64,000 nt of DNA, taken from positions 27,501 through 91,500 of the forward strand of contig CAUYUJ010015832.1 in the NCBI GenBank assembly GCA_963575745.1, given 5' to 3'. The stretch comes from Prorocentrum cordatum (taxonomy: Eukaryota; Sar; Dinophyceae; Prorocentrales; Prorocentraceae). Each line of letters starts with the position of its first letter. The stretch's first letter is position 1. The translations under genes were made by a program, and so were the position numbers. This document shows, piece after piece, positions 30,661 to 41,844 of this stretch. The notes under the pieces are model-generated. The model did no database searches and was not told the DNA's origin. It worked only from the letters and a program-made list of their open reading frames with translations.

Positions 30661-30945
30661 TACTAAGAAACATAATAATAATCGTAAGAGTAATAAGGAG
30701 GAGGAGGAGGAGGAGGAGGAGGAGGAGGAGGAGGAGGAGGTCTCGACCGTTTCCCCGGCTGGCCCTCGGGCACCCATCTCGGCGCGCCAGGGGGGGGGAG
30801 GGGGGGCGGCCCCCCAGGGGGACGGCGCCAGGGGGGTCCCGCGAAGGTCGAGCAAAAACAACACGCGCAGACCTTCGACAGGCTACGTTGAAGTCTTGCA
30901 TGTCACTCTACATGAGGAATATTCAAAATTAGTCAAAACATAGTC
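30661..30945. repeat. short GGA array plus G-rich unique segment
   Basis: A pure GGA array occupies about 30696-30740. The following 200 bp are GC-rich with G runs at 30790-30810 and no gene. Confidence 0.6.
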
Positions 30946-31252
30946 GGAGGAGCAGGAGGAGGAGGAACAGGAGGAGGAGCAGGAACAGGAACAGGAGGAG
31001 GAGGAGGAGGAACAGGAACAGGAGGAGGAGGAGGAGGAGGAACAGGAACAGGAGCAGGAACAGGAACAGGAACAGGAACAGGAGGAGGAGGAGGAGGAGG
31101 AGGAGGAGGAGGAGGAGGAGGAGGAAGAGGAGGAGAGGAGGAGGAGGAGGAGGAGGAGGGGGAGGAGGGGGAGGAGGAGGAGGGAGGAGGAGGAGGAGGA
31201 GGAGGAGGGGAGGAGGAGGAGGAGGAGGAGGAGGAGGAGGAGGAGGAGCCTC
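30946..31252. repeat. GGA / GGAACA array
   Basis: The left half mixes GGA with GGAACA hexamers; the right half is almost pure GGA. It is followed by CCTCCTCCCCCCCTCCTCC (31249-31267), giving a local inverted repeat, and then by a CCCH-finger exon. Confidence 0.9.
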
Positions 31253-31309
31253 CTCCCCCCCTCCTCCTGCACCTCGTGCCGCCGCACCCCTGCGCCGACC
31301 CCCGCGCAG

Positions 31310-31420
31310 TGCACCTACGCGCACTCTGAGACCGAGCTCCACGCCAGCCCCGACCTGAGCAAGACCAGGCTTTGCACGGCGTTCCAGCTGGAGGGCTGGT
31401 GCGCGGGGACGCCTCGCTGT
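31310..31420 (+). CDS. CCCH zinc-finger exon fragment
   Basis: A pyrimidine-rich stretch ending CCCGCGCAG (31301-31309) looks like a 3' splice site. The frame from 31310 begins with the last half of a finger (CTYAH, Cys-x3-His) and a linker (SETELHASPDLSKTRL). A second finger follows with Cys codons at 31373, 31400 and 31418 (spacing x8 and x5). The final His is not present in frame, so the exon probably ends near 31420. Tandem CCCH fingers of this kind bind RNA. No other exon of the gene can be placed. Confidence 0.55.
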
Positions 31421-32077
31421 GGAAAGAGCTTGGCGGGCGGCTCTCGAATGAGGGATTGACCACATAATTGATTTACCCCTAAATTGAAATTGAGTTTTCT
31501 TGTCGAATCCACGGAAGATGCGTAGACTCTTCGGTAGATGTGCGAATATTCTAGATTCGACGTGGCAACTCATTCTGGGGTCGATCGATTTTGTAGTCGA
31601 TCCACTACTCGAGGCTTTTGGCTGCTTGCCGTCCCCGGAGGCCCTCCAGCCGCCGCGCCCCGCCGAGGGCGTCCCAGGGGTGCCCTCGAGCGGCAGCCAG
31701 AGGCCAGAGCTTGCGCCCGAAAGCCCGACCTCCCAGGCCCCCTCGCGTTGTGAAAAAATCACGACGGGAGGTTTTTCCCTATTTTCGGCTTCCGGGGATC
31801 CTGACAGGGCCTCGGGACCGTCCAAGAACGATTCAGGATGAACAAGAACCGCTCCCGGGGAATGGGGCGAAACCTCTCAGGGTCGACGTTAGAAGAAAGT
31901 CATGACGTCGGGGTTCTGGGTTCTTCCCGCGGTGAAAGAGCAAAGCTGGACAGTTTTTGGTAGTCTTCGACCTCGGGGGGGCCCTCACCGGGCCCCTGGG
32001 GCCGCCGAGGAACGGCTCGGGACGAGCAGCCATTCCCAGTCAAGGGGTGCCGACCTCGTGTCCGTTACACACACGTG
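31421..32077. other. no recognisable gene
   Basis: Unique-looking DNA of mixed composition between the CCCH exon and the TA-rich repeats. Short open frames show no domain. Confidence 0.4.
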
Positions 32078-32298
32078 TCTGTATATATATATATATATAT
32101 ATGCAGTTATATAGATATACGCAGACACCCTCTGATGGACTGTTCCTGGGCCTCTGGGGAGAGTGGCGGTGCATAAATCTCCACTGAGAGCCAGCGACTT
32201 TCTTCACAGCCACCCTCTCTGGAGGTACATGCAAAGTTCGTCGCAGAGTGCCTGTGTATACATAATTATGTATGTGTATATGCATATGTATATGTATT

Positions 32299-32365
<67 letters not shown>

Positions 32366-32375
32366 ATACATCTAT
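32078..32375. repeat. TA dinucleotide run and TGTATA hexamer array
   Basis: A TA run lies at about 32078-32103. From about 32265 to 32370 the plus strand repeats TATGTA/TGTATA, almost pure over 32300-32365. The His/Ile and Tyr/Met open frames here are repeat products. Confidence 0.9.
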
Positions 32376-32545
32376 AGATATAGACAATTCGTGGCGTATC
32401 TGGGGGTCCAGGTTGTGATGGAACCACGGCGCCAAAAATCTAGGGAGCTCCGCCTTACCCGTCGCGTCTCGCGGGTCGTCCTCGACCCCGGACCATAGGC
32501 CTCGGAGAGGGCAGGCGAACTCGATGGCCGAGAGTCAGGGAGAAC
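32376..32545. other. unique spacer
   Basis: About 170 bp of ordinary composition; no gene seen. Confidence 0.35.
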
Positions 32546-32735
32546 GGGGGGGAGGAGCAGGAGGAGGAGGAGGAGCAGGAGGACGAGGAGGAGGACGAGG
32601 AGAAGGAGGAAGAGGAGGAGGATGATCATCAGGGGGACGAGGAGGAGCAGGGAGGGAGGGAGGGAGGGGGATGAGGAGGAGGAGCAGCAGGAAGCGGAGG
32701 AGGAGAAGGACGAGGAGGAGGACCAGTGGAAATCC
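32546..32735. repeat. degenerate GGA array
   Basis: GGA, GGAGCA and GGACGA triplets and hexamers, interrupted by a GGGAGG stretch near 32650-32670. Confidence 0.85.
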
Positions 32736-32799
32736 AGGAGTCACCAACGATGTTGGAATCCACATTCCCTCCAAGCTCCCTCTACATAGGCCCCTATAA

Positions 32800-33300
32800 C
32801 GATTCATTCCCACTGATGGAACTGCCTCGTCGGAAGGTAACCGTTTGAAGAGCTTGAAGCATGCCAAAACATTGTTCTCGGGATTCCAACGCCATGGATC
32901 AACCTGACTTGTGTCTTGACAATCTCGAATCGTGCCAGAACAGCGTTCCTGGGACTTCAACACCGCGAATCAACGTAACTGTTGCACATTCATAAACCTA
33001 AATCCTTCAAGCAACACTTTTTTAGTACGCTGATCATGGAAATCCGCCAAGCTCTTGTACGCTTAATGTGCGCGGCACTAAGGCGAGAACTACATTTCGA
33101 ACACGGCCCGCCCTCAATCCGTGAAACGGTTGCCAATGTTTAGAACGAGTATGCGCGGCGCTAATCCAAGAACCATATTTTGAAATCGGTCCGCCCTCAA
33201 TCCGTGAAACTCTTGCAATTTTTAGAACGAAGGTACGCGGCGCTAAGGCGAGAGCCACATTTTGAAAACCACCCACCCTCCATCTGTAACACTCTTGTAT
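32800..33300. repeat. diverged ~83 bp tandem repeats, two families
   Basis: Three copies starting near 33068, 33151 and 33233 share GCGCGGCGCTA and CCCTCAATCCGTGAAAC. A second, more diverged pair before them (about 32860-32990) shares GTGCCA-AAC and GGATCAACCTGACTT-like blocks. No coding content is evident. Confidence 0.75.
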
Positions 33301-33414
33301 GTTTTAAATTTCATGGTCATAGATGGTGAGAAACTCTCAGGCGAAACGCCCAGACCGCCCTACAAACTGGCTCCGGGGTGCGACAGGGAGAATCTGTGCA
33401 TACGGAAAGGGAGT

Positions 33415-33690
33415 AGAGGAGGAGGAGGAGGAGGAGGAGGAGGAGGAGGAGGAGGATGAGAAGGATGAGGAGGAGCAGGTGGAGGAGAGGAGGAGGAGGA
33501 GGAGAGGAGAGGAGAGGAGGAGTAGGAGGAGGAGGAGGAGGAGGAGGAGGAGGTGGGAGGAGGTGCAGGAGGATGAGGAGGAGGAGGAGGAGGAGGAGGA
33601 GGAGGAGGAGGAGGAGGAGGAGAGGAGGAGGAGGAGGGAGGAGGAGGAGGAGAGAGGAGGAGAGTAGAGTAGGAGTAGGAGTAGGAGTCA
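33415..33690. repeat. GGA array with GAGGAGA and GTAGGA variants
   Basis: Nearly continuous GGA from 33415, ending in AGTAGGAGTAGG. Long Glu/Arg and Leu/Ser frames on the two strands are artefacts of the array. Confidence 0.9.
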
Positions 33691-33694
33691 AGCT

Positions 33695-33800
33695 AGCCAG
33701 CTCGAGCGAGTCAAGCATGGCATGCCCAGTCCCACCCGCCCTCCCACAACATAAGAAGCAAAGCTGGCACAACTGGGGGCCGAAGTCACACCGGCCAGCC
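33695..33800 (-). repeat. minus-strand copy of an interspersed repeat, coding-like (partner at 56260-56385)
   Basis: Read on the minus strand, this segment gives the same peptide pattern as 56260-56385 on the plus strand: QL, CFLCCGRAGG, HAM-x-DSLELAS. The nucleotide match runs over about 100 bp with substitutions and a gap of about a dozen bases that keeps the frame. It could be a shared exon of a gene family or a fragment of a mobile element. Confidence 0.65.
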
Positions 33801-33967
33801 GGTTTTGGTACAGCTGATGCGGCCGCGATGGCGGTTGCCGACGGGAACTGGCGAGCGCGTTGAATGCCGCGCACGCATTGCCAGACGAGTCGAGAATGGC
33901 CCGGTACACCGCAGGAAGCCAGAGGTGGCCGGAGGAAGCCCGACGGTCTGACAGGACACCCCAAAGC
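33801..33967. other. unique spacer
   Basis: No gene seen. Confidence 0.35.
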
Positions 33968-34345
33968 ATTTTGTGAAAAAGCATTGGGTTTTTGATGTTT
34001 TTATGTTGAAATGCTTGCAAACACACGGTGTTCGGTAGGATTCTGACATGAACGCGCGAGTGTGCTCTTTGTGTATTTTTGGCACAGGATTCGCGGCCTG
34101 GGTGCATGACAGAGCATCGCGAGTGCACCGCGCGATGACGTGAAATCGCTGGATTTGACAGAATTCTTAAGATTCCTATGGTTTTCCTATGATTTCAGCA
34201 AGAGAGCCCGGGCGGGAAATTTGTACAATTTTTTGTGAAAAAGCATTGGGTTTTTGATGTTTTTATGTTGAAATGCTTGCAAACACACGGTGTTCGGTAG
34301 GATTCTGACATGAACGCGCTCTTTGTGGTATTTTTTGCAATGGAT
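33968..34345. repeat. AT-rich ~105 bp direct repeat pair, related in inverted orientation to 46.5-47.3 kb
   Basis: 33968-34075 and 34231-34335 are nearly identical (AAAAAGCATTGGGTTTTTG, then GCTTGCAAACACACGGTG and GGATTCTGACATGAACGCG). The reverse complement shows the same core as 46500-46560 and 47290-47330 (AACATAAAAACAT, then AAACCCAATG). The stretch before the second copy (34190-34210) matches, inverted, the ATTTC-CCGCGCGCTCTTGC block near 46565. Confidence 0.75.
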
Positions 34346-34517
34346 TATCGCCGTGGACGACAGGACGTCCATGTCGAGAGGAAAAAATAAGAAAAATGTT
34401 GATGTTGTATTGTTTTTTACAGGTTAGGATGGGACCACACGGATGCGCCCGCTATCTGCCGGCCTGAGGGGGGAGTAGGAGTATATTCTAATAAAAAATG
34501 GGGGGGGTGTAATAAGG
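34346..34517. other. unique spacer
   Basis: No gene seen. Confidence 0.3.
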
Positions 34518-35051
34518 ATAGAGACGAGGAAGGAGGAGAGGAGGAGGAGGAGGAGGAGGAGGAGGAGGAGGAGGAGGAGGAGGAGGAGGAGGAGGTGGAG
34601 GAAGGAGGAGGCGGAGGAGGAGGAGCACGAGGGGGGGAGGAGGAGGAGGAGGAGGACGGAGGAGGAGGAGAGGAGGAGGAGGAGGAGGAGGAGAGGGAGG
34701 AGGAGGAGGAGGAGGAGGAGGAGGAGGAGGAGGGAGGAGGAGGAGGAGAAGGACGAGGAGGAGGACGGAGAGCAGAAGTGAGGGTAGGGAGGGAGGCGAG
34801 AGCGGGAGGATGGAGGGAGGGAGGGAGGAGGGAGGAGGGAGGGAGGGAGGGAGGAGGGAGGAGGATGATGATGATGATGATGATGATGGAGGAGGAGGAG
34901 GAGGAGGAGGAGGAGGAGGAGGAGGAGGAGTAGGAGGATGAGGGACAGGAGGGGGAGAAGGAGGAGGAGGAGGAGGAGAAAGGTGATTGTGATGGAGTGG
35001 CGATGCTGATGGTGATGGTGATGGTGATGGTGATGGTGATGGTGATGCTGC

Positions 35052-35095
<44 letters not shown>

Positions 35096-35115
35096 GTGAT
35101 GATTCTGATGCTGAC

Positions 35116-35166
<51 letters not shown>

Positions 35167-35203
35167 GATGATGATGCTGATGGCTGTGATGATGATGCTG
35201 CTA

Positions 35204-35242
<39 letters not shown>

Positions 35243-35759
35243 CTGATGATGATGATGATGATTATGATGATGCTGCTGATGAGGATGAGGATGAGGATGA
35301 GGATGAGGAGGATGAGGAGGATGAGGAGGATGAGGAAGAGGAGGAAGCAGGCAGGTCGACGTTCAGACTCCCACAGGACATATGCGGATGGATGATGTGA
35401 TGCTGTTGGGAGGAGGATAAGGAGGAGGAGGAGGAGGAGGAGGAGGAAGGAGAAGCAGGGACGGGACAGGGAGGAGCCAGTCGTAAGGAGGATAGGAAGG
35501 AGGGGAAGGAATCACAGGAGGACAGGGAGGAAGGAGGGAGGAGGAGGATGAGGAGGAGGAGGAGGGAGGAGGAGGAGGAGGAGGAGGAGGAGGAGGACGG
35601 AGGAGGGAGAGGAGGGCGGAGGAGGGAGGAGGGAGGAGGAGGAGGAGAGGAGGAGGAGGAGGAGGAGGAGGAGGAGGAGGAGGAGGAGGAGGAGGAGGAG
35701 GAGCGGGAGGACGAGGAGGAAGAGGAGGAGGAGAAAGAGGAGGAGGAAGAGGAGGATGA
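34518..35759. repeat. GGA array - GAT array - GGA array
   Basis: About 34528-34980 is GGA-rich with GGGA variants. 34990-35340 is GAT-rich, including GGTGAT hexamers at the left. 35400-35755 is GGA again. Short non-repeat islands lie at 35345-35400 and about 35455-35530. Confidence 0.92.
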
Positions 35760-36775
35760 TGTAGTTAATGATTATTGTTGGCTTCTCCTCTTCAGTGTCC
35801 ATTGCGTTTTATCAAGTGAAGTGCACCTCCTGGGGCTCGCAATTGAAAGTCTGCAGCCTCAGACTCGGTTGCTGGTCCGCATCTTAAAACAACAAACGCT
35901 CCCGCCGGATACATCCTCACATTGCATTCCAAAAACTTCCTCACGATGTATCCAGGAGTCGCGCTCCCGCGTGGTAGTTCCTCGCAATCACCCAAAACGC
36001 CGCGCCCCCAGCACGTAGGAATCACGTTTTCGTTTTGGACTTTTTCACGAGTTACCTGGAACTCGCGCTATCGCGAAAGACTTCTTCCCGATTCATGCGG
36101 GACTGACGCTTCAGCGTCCCGTCCGCTCGACCCGGCCGTCTGGACCCGCCCGCCCGATCCGCCCGCTGTGGACCGCCCCCGCCGATTTGGCCGTCTGGTT
36201 CTGCCACTTGTTTTTCTGCTCTTAACCCCTCTTGTGAATCTCTCTCGTGCTTCATCCTTCTCCCTCCCCATTTGTCCCTTCCCTCCTCCAGCTCTTCCTT
36301 TGTTGTAGTGGCTGCGCCAACTACACGTGGCAGGTGAGGAAGATCAGCCCCCAAGGGGGGTTATGATTGAAGACGAAAACGGCGGGTATCGATGGTTGCG
36401 ATGAGACTTTCTCGCGATTCATGAAGGACTCACGCTTCAGCACCCCGCCTGCTCGACCTGGCCGCCTGGGCCCGCGTTGACGACCCGCCCGTTAGGGTCT
36501 ACCCGCTTGATCTGCCTGTCTGGTTCTGCCACGTGTTTTATGCTCCTGGCCCCCCCTCCTGCTAATCTCTCTCGTGCTCCATCCTTCTCCCTCCCCCTTC
36601 CATCCGTCCTTTCTTCCTCTGTTTTACGGGCTGCGCTAAATACACGTTGCAGGTAAGGAAGCTATACCCCCGAGGGTATACGATTTAAGACGAAGAGGGC
36701 GGGTACCAAGGATTTGGGATATACATACATGCTGACTGGCACGCAAGCAGACATGAGCGAACTTTCTTACTCTGA
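35760..36775 (+). repeat. composite repeat, copy A, bounded by trinucleotide arrays
   Basis: The segment begins AATGATTATTGTTG directly after a GGA array and ends where the GAT array starts. Its first 150 bp match 48850-48990 (GAAGTGC, GGGGCTCGCA, CTCCCGCC blocks). Its last part contains two tandem ~315-330 bp units (about 36070-36395 and 36396-36715), each with GATTCATG, TCTGGTTCTGCCAC, and a terminal GAAGACGAA or TTAAGACGAA followed by GGCGGGTA. The last block recurs at 49705-49735. No gene is recognised. Confidence 0.65.
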
Positions 36776-37213
36776 TGCTTGCTGATGATGGTGCTGATGC
36801 TGCTGATGCTGCTGATGATGGTAATGATGAAGATGATGATGGTGCTGCTGCTGCCGATGAGGATGATAAGGATGATCATGATGATGATTATACTGCTGCT
36901 GCTGCTGCTGCTGATGATGATTTGTTTGCTGATGGTGCTGCTGACGATGCTGATGATGATGGTGCAGCTGTCGATTATGATGGTGATGATGATATGATGA
37001 TATGATGATGACGAGGGTGACGACGATTATGAGGATGATGATGATGCTGAGGAACATGATGATGATGCTGATTATGCTGATGATGGTGAATGTGCTGATG
37101 ATGATGATCATGATGGTGGTGGTGGTGGTGATGATGATCATGATGATGATTGTGATGATGATGATGGCTGCTGCTAATGCTGCTGATGCTGCTGATGATG
37201 ATGGTGATGATGG

Positions 37214-37275
<62 letters not shown>

Positions 37276-37336
37276 GCTGCTGCTGCTGCTGATGATGATG
37301 GTGATGATGATGGTGATGATGATGATGATGATGATG

Positions 37337-37376
<40 letters not shown>

Positions 37377-37770
37377 AGGATGAGGATGAGGATGAGGATG
37401 AGGATGAGGATAAGGATGAGGATGAGGATGAGGATGAGGATGAGGATGAGGAATGAGGATTGATGATGATGAGATGATGATGATTGATGTGATATGATGC
37501 GGATGGAGGAGGAGGAGGAGGAGGAGGGAGGAGGATGGAGGCGGAGGAAGGAGGAGGAGGAGGAGGAAGGAGGAGGAGGAGAAGGAGGAGGAGGAGGAGA
37601 AGCAGGAGCAGGGGAAAAGGTAAGGAGGAGAGGAGGAGGGGAAGGAATCACAGGAGGACAGGGAGGAGGAGGAGGAGGAGGAGGAGGAGGAGGAGGAGGA
37701 GGAGGAGGAGGAGGAGGAGGAGGAGGAGGAGGAGGAGCAGGACGAGGAACAGGAGGAGGAGGACGAGCTG
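36776..37770. repeat. GAT/GCT array followed by GGATGA and GGA arrays
   Basis: 36776-37380 is GAT with GCT and GGT interruptions, including pure GAT runs. 37375-37455 is a GGATGA hexamer run. 37500-37770 is GGA with small interruptions. It leads directly into a CCCH-like fragment. Confidence 0.92.
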
Positions 37771-37870
37771 GGCTCAGGACGTTGTGGCGGCGGCCCTCGC
37801 AGGTGTAACGACGCCAGCTGCATGTTCGCGCATGGGGAGGACCGGCGGACTAAAGCAGCGGCACGGCGTG
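37771..37870 (+). pseudogene. CCCH zinc-finger-like exon fragment
   Basis: The frame starting at 37771 reads GSGRCGGGPRRCNDASCMFAHGE, giving Cys-x6-Cys-x4-Cys-x3-His. The first spacing is shorter than the usual 7-10. AG dinucleotides suited to 3' splicing sit at CTCAG (near 37776) and TCGCAG (near 37801). It directly follows a GGA array, as the other CCCH fragments do. Confidence 0.45.
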
Positions 37871-38040
37871 AAGCCTTTTGCCCGTGCTCCTCCCCGTCCT
37901 TCTGCCTCCTCCTCTTCCTCCTCCTCCTCCTGCCTCCTCCTCACCCGCCGTTTCCTGCTCCAGCCTCATCCTTCGCGGCCCAGCAGGCAGCCCACGCAGA
38001 GCAGCTTCCGCCTTCAGGGCACCCTTCATGTCATGCCAGC

Positions 38041-41000
38041 GCGGCTGGCCATCCATATTTCTTCGCTGGCGATCTTCTGGATGACATTCATGCGGCGGGG
38101 CGTGTACAACCCGCTCAGCATGGTCGCGCCGTTAAGAAGCATGGAGATTTCGAGACAGTTCAGCGCGGTCGACGTCGTCATGTTACCAGCCACTCGTTGG
38201 AGGCAGAACGACCCCACCAGCCCCGTCGACCAGCTCCAGACCTACAAGCACTGCACCTTCACGTGGGGCTACGGCAGAGGCCCTTTCACCAACAATCACG
38301 CGGGCGTGGCCATTATGATCAGCAGCCGCTACCGCCTCAAGTGCGTGACAGCTCCCCAGCCCGCCGCCGTGCATCCAAGGACGTGCAGGAGCAGTTCGCC
38401 TTCGCAGAGGAGAACTCGACATGACCTTCATTGTTGCGTACCTACCTCCACGGTCAGGGCTCGCCAAGCACCACAACGCCTGGGTCAAGACGGTCAACGA
38501 GACGCTCAAGTGGATCAACAAGACCCTGAACGAGACGCCCACCAGGAGCACGCCGATCATTGGCCTCGACCTGAACGACCACTACGGCCAAGACGGATTG
38601 CTTCCTGCCACGCCCAGCAACGTGATCGGCGACGCAGGCCCTACAGGAGTACCTGGCGAGGCAGCCGCTGCCGTCCACAACATGCTCGACGTGCACGGCA
38701 TGTGCATCCTCAACACCTTCTGGAACGCGGGGCCCACGTACTTCGGAGCCCAAGGACAGGCCACACGTCCCGAGTACATTGCAGTGCCTCAAGGACTATG
38801 CCCACACATCACTTCTTGCAGAGTCTGGTGGCGAGCGGCCAAGGCACTACAACTCATCAATGACAGCGTGCCGCGCGACCACGTCCCACTGATTGCAGCC
38901 GCCAACGTCATCATCCCGAACGTGTTCACAGATCTCAAGAGGACCGCTTGGGACTACGACAAGATGGCCCTGGCCCTGCAGACGGGCAAGTACCGCAAGG
39001 AGTTCAATGACGCGCTGGAGTACCATTTCGGCAAGCACCAGGACAAGCTGAAGGAGCTGGCAGGGGGCAACGCAGCGGACGAACACTGGGAGCTCATTGT
39101 GAACATCATGAAGGATGCAGCCAAGCCCTTCTTCGAGCGCCAGAAGTCCAAGCCCGACCAGTACTACCAGCTCATGGGGGAACGTTTGCGGCTACTTCAG
39201 GGGCGCGCCAAGCTCAGAGAAGAGTACATCGGGACCGACCCCAACTACGAGATTGAGTACCAGATCGAGGTCCTCTCGCGCGCCCTCAAGAAGCAGAAGC
39301 GCCAGCACGAAGCTGAACGAAGACAACACCTTGGAGGGGCGCATCTACGAGGCTTGGCAACGACGACAACACGCTGAAGTACACCAACTGTCTCGACTCC
39401 TGGCCGGCACCAACTACGGCAAGCGCAACCGCAACTACAGCCGGTCGACCAGATCTCGCTCCAGCTTGCAGGAGTGGGCAGATCACATTGCACAAGACGG
39501 CCAGCGCGGAGGGTTCAGAGCTCACCAGATCGACCTCGAGGAGGAGAAGCGCATCTTGAAGGATACCGCCTACGAGTTCACCACCGAGCACAACCTGCAA
39601 GTTCGCCAGGAATACGAGGGCGCCAAGGACGGCATCAAGCGAGCACTCTACGGCGTCACCAAGCGGCTCAAGTACTTCAAGAAGCGCGCCTCCGTGCCAG
39701 ACTGGTCACTGCCCGCCGAGATCTTCCAGATGACCCTGCAGCCCGCCAGCGTCGCCAAGCAGAAGTCGAAGACGACAGGCGCGGGATGCGATGACGAGCT
39801 CGCTGAGGCTCCCCTCGCGCATGAGAGCTTCGAGTCAGTCCTCAACCACGTGTACCGCGTCGGCTTCGCCCCCCTCAACGCCCACCACGGCCAGAGCTTC
39901 ACCCTCGACAAGAAGAACGGCAAGCCCAAGGTCCACGGCCTGCGTATACTCCACATGCTGTGCCCAGTCTGGCGCTGCTTCTACAGACAGCTCCAGTGCA
40001 AGTCCAAGCCGTGGTCACCTCCTCCCCATGCTCACGGCTGCTGGCCGCGTAGGCGTCGCGAAGTCCCCATGGCAGCCTCCCGCGTCGTCGCCTACCGCCT
40101 GCAGAGGGTCAAAGCTGACTTCGTCGTCGGCAGCGGGGGCGTCACCAACGCCTTCCCCAGCGCCAAGATCGACGTGACCATGAACACCATCCCGACCGCC
40201 CTCAGCGTAACAGAACAGCGTCTATTTTTACCAACGCTACCAGTGCGCCAGCGTCCAGATCGACGGGTTCGACTCCACAGGCGACTTTTACCTCGGCTCA
40301 GGGGTCATGCCAGGTTGCAGCACAGGGCCGACTTCCTTCAACTTGGTTTATGAGCAACCAGTTGGACAATGGCTCGAGGAGACCCCGCAGGACGCCGCCC
40401 CCTTCGCGGCCGTGTCCCCCATCACGCACGCCCTGCTCGACCTTTCCGTCTACTTGTGCGTCGACGACATCTTCAAGATACACCTCGCCCATCGGGCGCC
40501 GCGCGGGGCGCCGCCTCGGCCCTCGCCAACAGCAACACCATCCTCGATCAGTGCCTTGCTGAGCACGGGTTCCACCAGAACAGGGACAAGGAGGAGATCG
40601 TTGGAGGCCTGCGCACGCGGAGGGAGAACCGAGCCCTAGCAGATCAAGTCCAAGGGCGAGTCCTTCGCACCCTTAAGTACCTGGGCGGCCACTTCCACCA
40701 CGGCGGCAGCAGCGCCATCGAGATCGACATGCGCATTCAAAGCATCAAGCGAGCCTGGCACATCATGGGCAAGTTCTGGCATCGCAAAGTGCCGTGGCGC
40801 CTCAAACGTATCATCTTCATTAACAGGGTGACCGGTGCTGCAACCAGCGGCGTGGAATCCTATATCCTCAAGGACACCGAATACAAGCGCCTCGACGCCG
40901 TCATTGCCACTTACGCACGCGTACTCATGCAAGGCAAAGCCACCAACATTGACGAATCGGGCACCTACCGCACCATGACCAACAGCGAAGTGTTCAAGCA

Positions 41001-41844
41001 CTGCCACCTCTCCCCGATGTACATTGAGCTGCGAGTGAGGAGGCTGCGCATGATACAGGCCTCAGTCAAGCACCCGACAGATTACGATCAGTGGCTCACG
41101 GCACTCTTCGGCTCCATCAAGTTCGAGATCGACTACAATCGTGAGCACGTCGGAGAGCTCGACGACAATGGACATCTCATCGCGGACGCGAGCCCCATGG
41201 CGAAGCAGTACTACAACGACGTCCTCTCCATCCTCGAGTTAGACAGCGCCGAGTTGTTCAGCTACGCATGGCACGGGAGCATCACTCAACTGTATTACGA
41301 CGCAGAAGTTACAGCTGCCTTCATCAGGATCGACGTGGCAGAGCTCAGAGCCAGGGCAACAGCAGTAGCGATTCCACCACCTGGTTTCGAGCCTCAACCA
41401 CACGAACAAGACCAACGAGCAGGAGACGAACTGGGTTACTACAAGTGTGACTTATTAACGGACGCGGGACAAGTATGCGGCCGTGTTTTTCCAACATGGA
41501 CAGCGCTCTGTACCCATCAGACCGCGACAAAAGGAGGAGAGCACGGGCTTCGATCAGCAGCTGCAGCAGTCACCATCACCAATCAGTGTCCGCTCTGTCG
41601 TACCACGTTTCTCGATCGAGCCCAAGCCGAAGATCATCTGTTGCGATCACTCAAACACAAGCGCTGCATTGCCGACAACACCAGGCTTCACTATCCGTTG
41701 ACACCGATTGAGAACCCAGTCTGTCCCCTCTGCCCACACCTACATCCGTTTACACACCTCAAGCTTCCAGGGCCACGTTTGCGCGCATCACCTCCCCGCC
41801 GCAGAACACGGCATTTCAATCGACATCGGCCTCTTCCAGGATGA
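38041..41844 (+). pseudogene. LINE ORF: APE-type endonuclease, reverse transcriptase, C2H2 fingers (about four frameshifts)
   Basis: Endonuclease (38041-39000): DVVMLPATRWRQ takes the place of the usual QETRW, so the catalytic Glu appears lost. NNHAGVAIMIS, IGLDLNDHYG, the RPEYIAV segment and RDHVPLI (Asp-His pair) follow. RT (about 39800-40800): an N-terminal segment ends GKPKVHGLRILHML. Motif A is ADFVVGSGGVTNAFPSAK and motif B GVMPGCSTGPTSFN. Motif C is VYLCVDDIFKIHL and the thumb side includes LRTLKYLGGHF. The C-terminus has two Cys/His clusters (YKCDL to CGRVFPTWTALCTH, and CPLCRTTFLDRAQAEDHLL). Frame changes occur near 38400, 39300, 40220 and 40505. The ORF ends TGA at 41842-41844. Confidence 0.75.
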
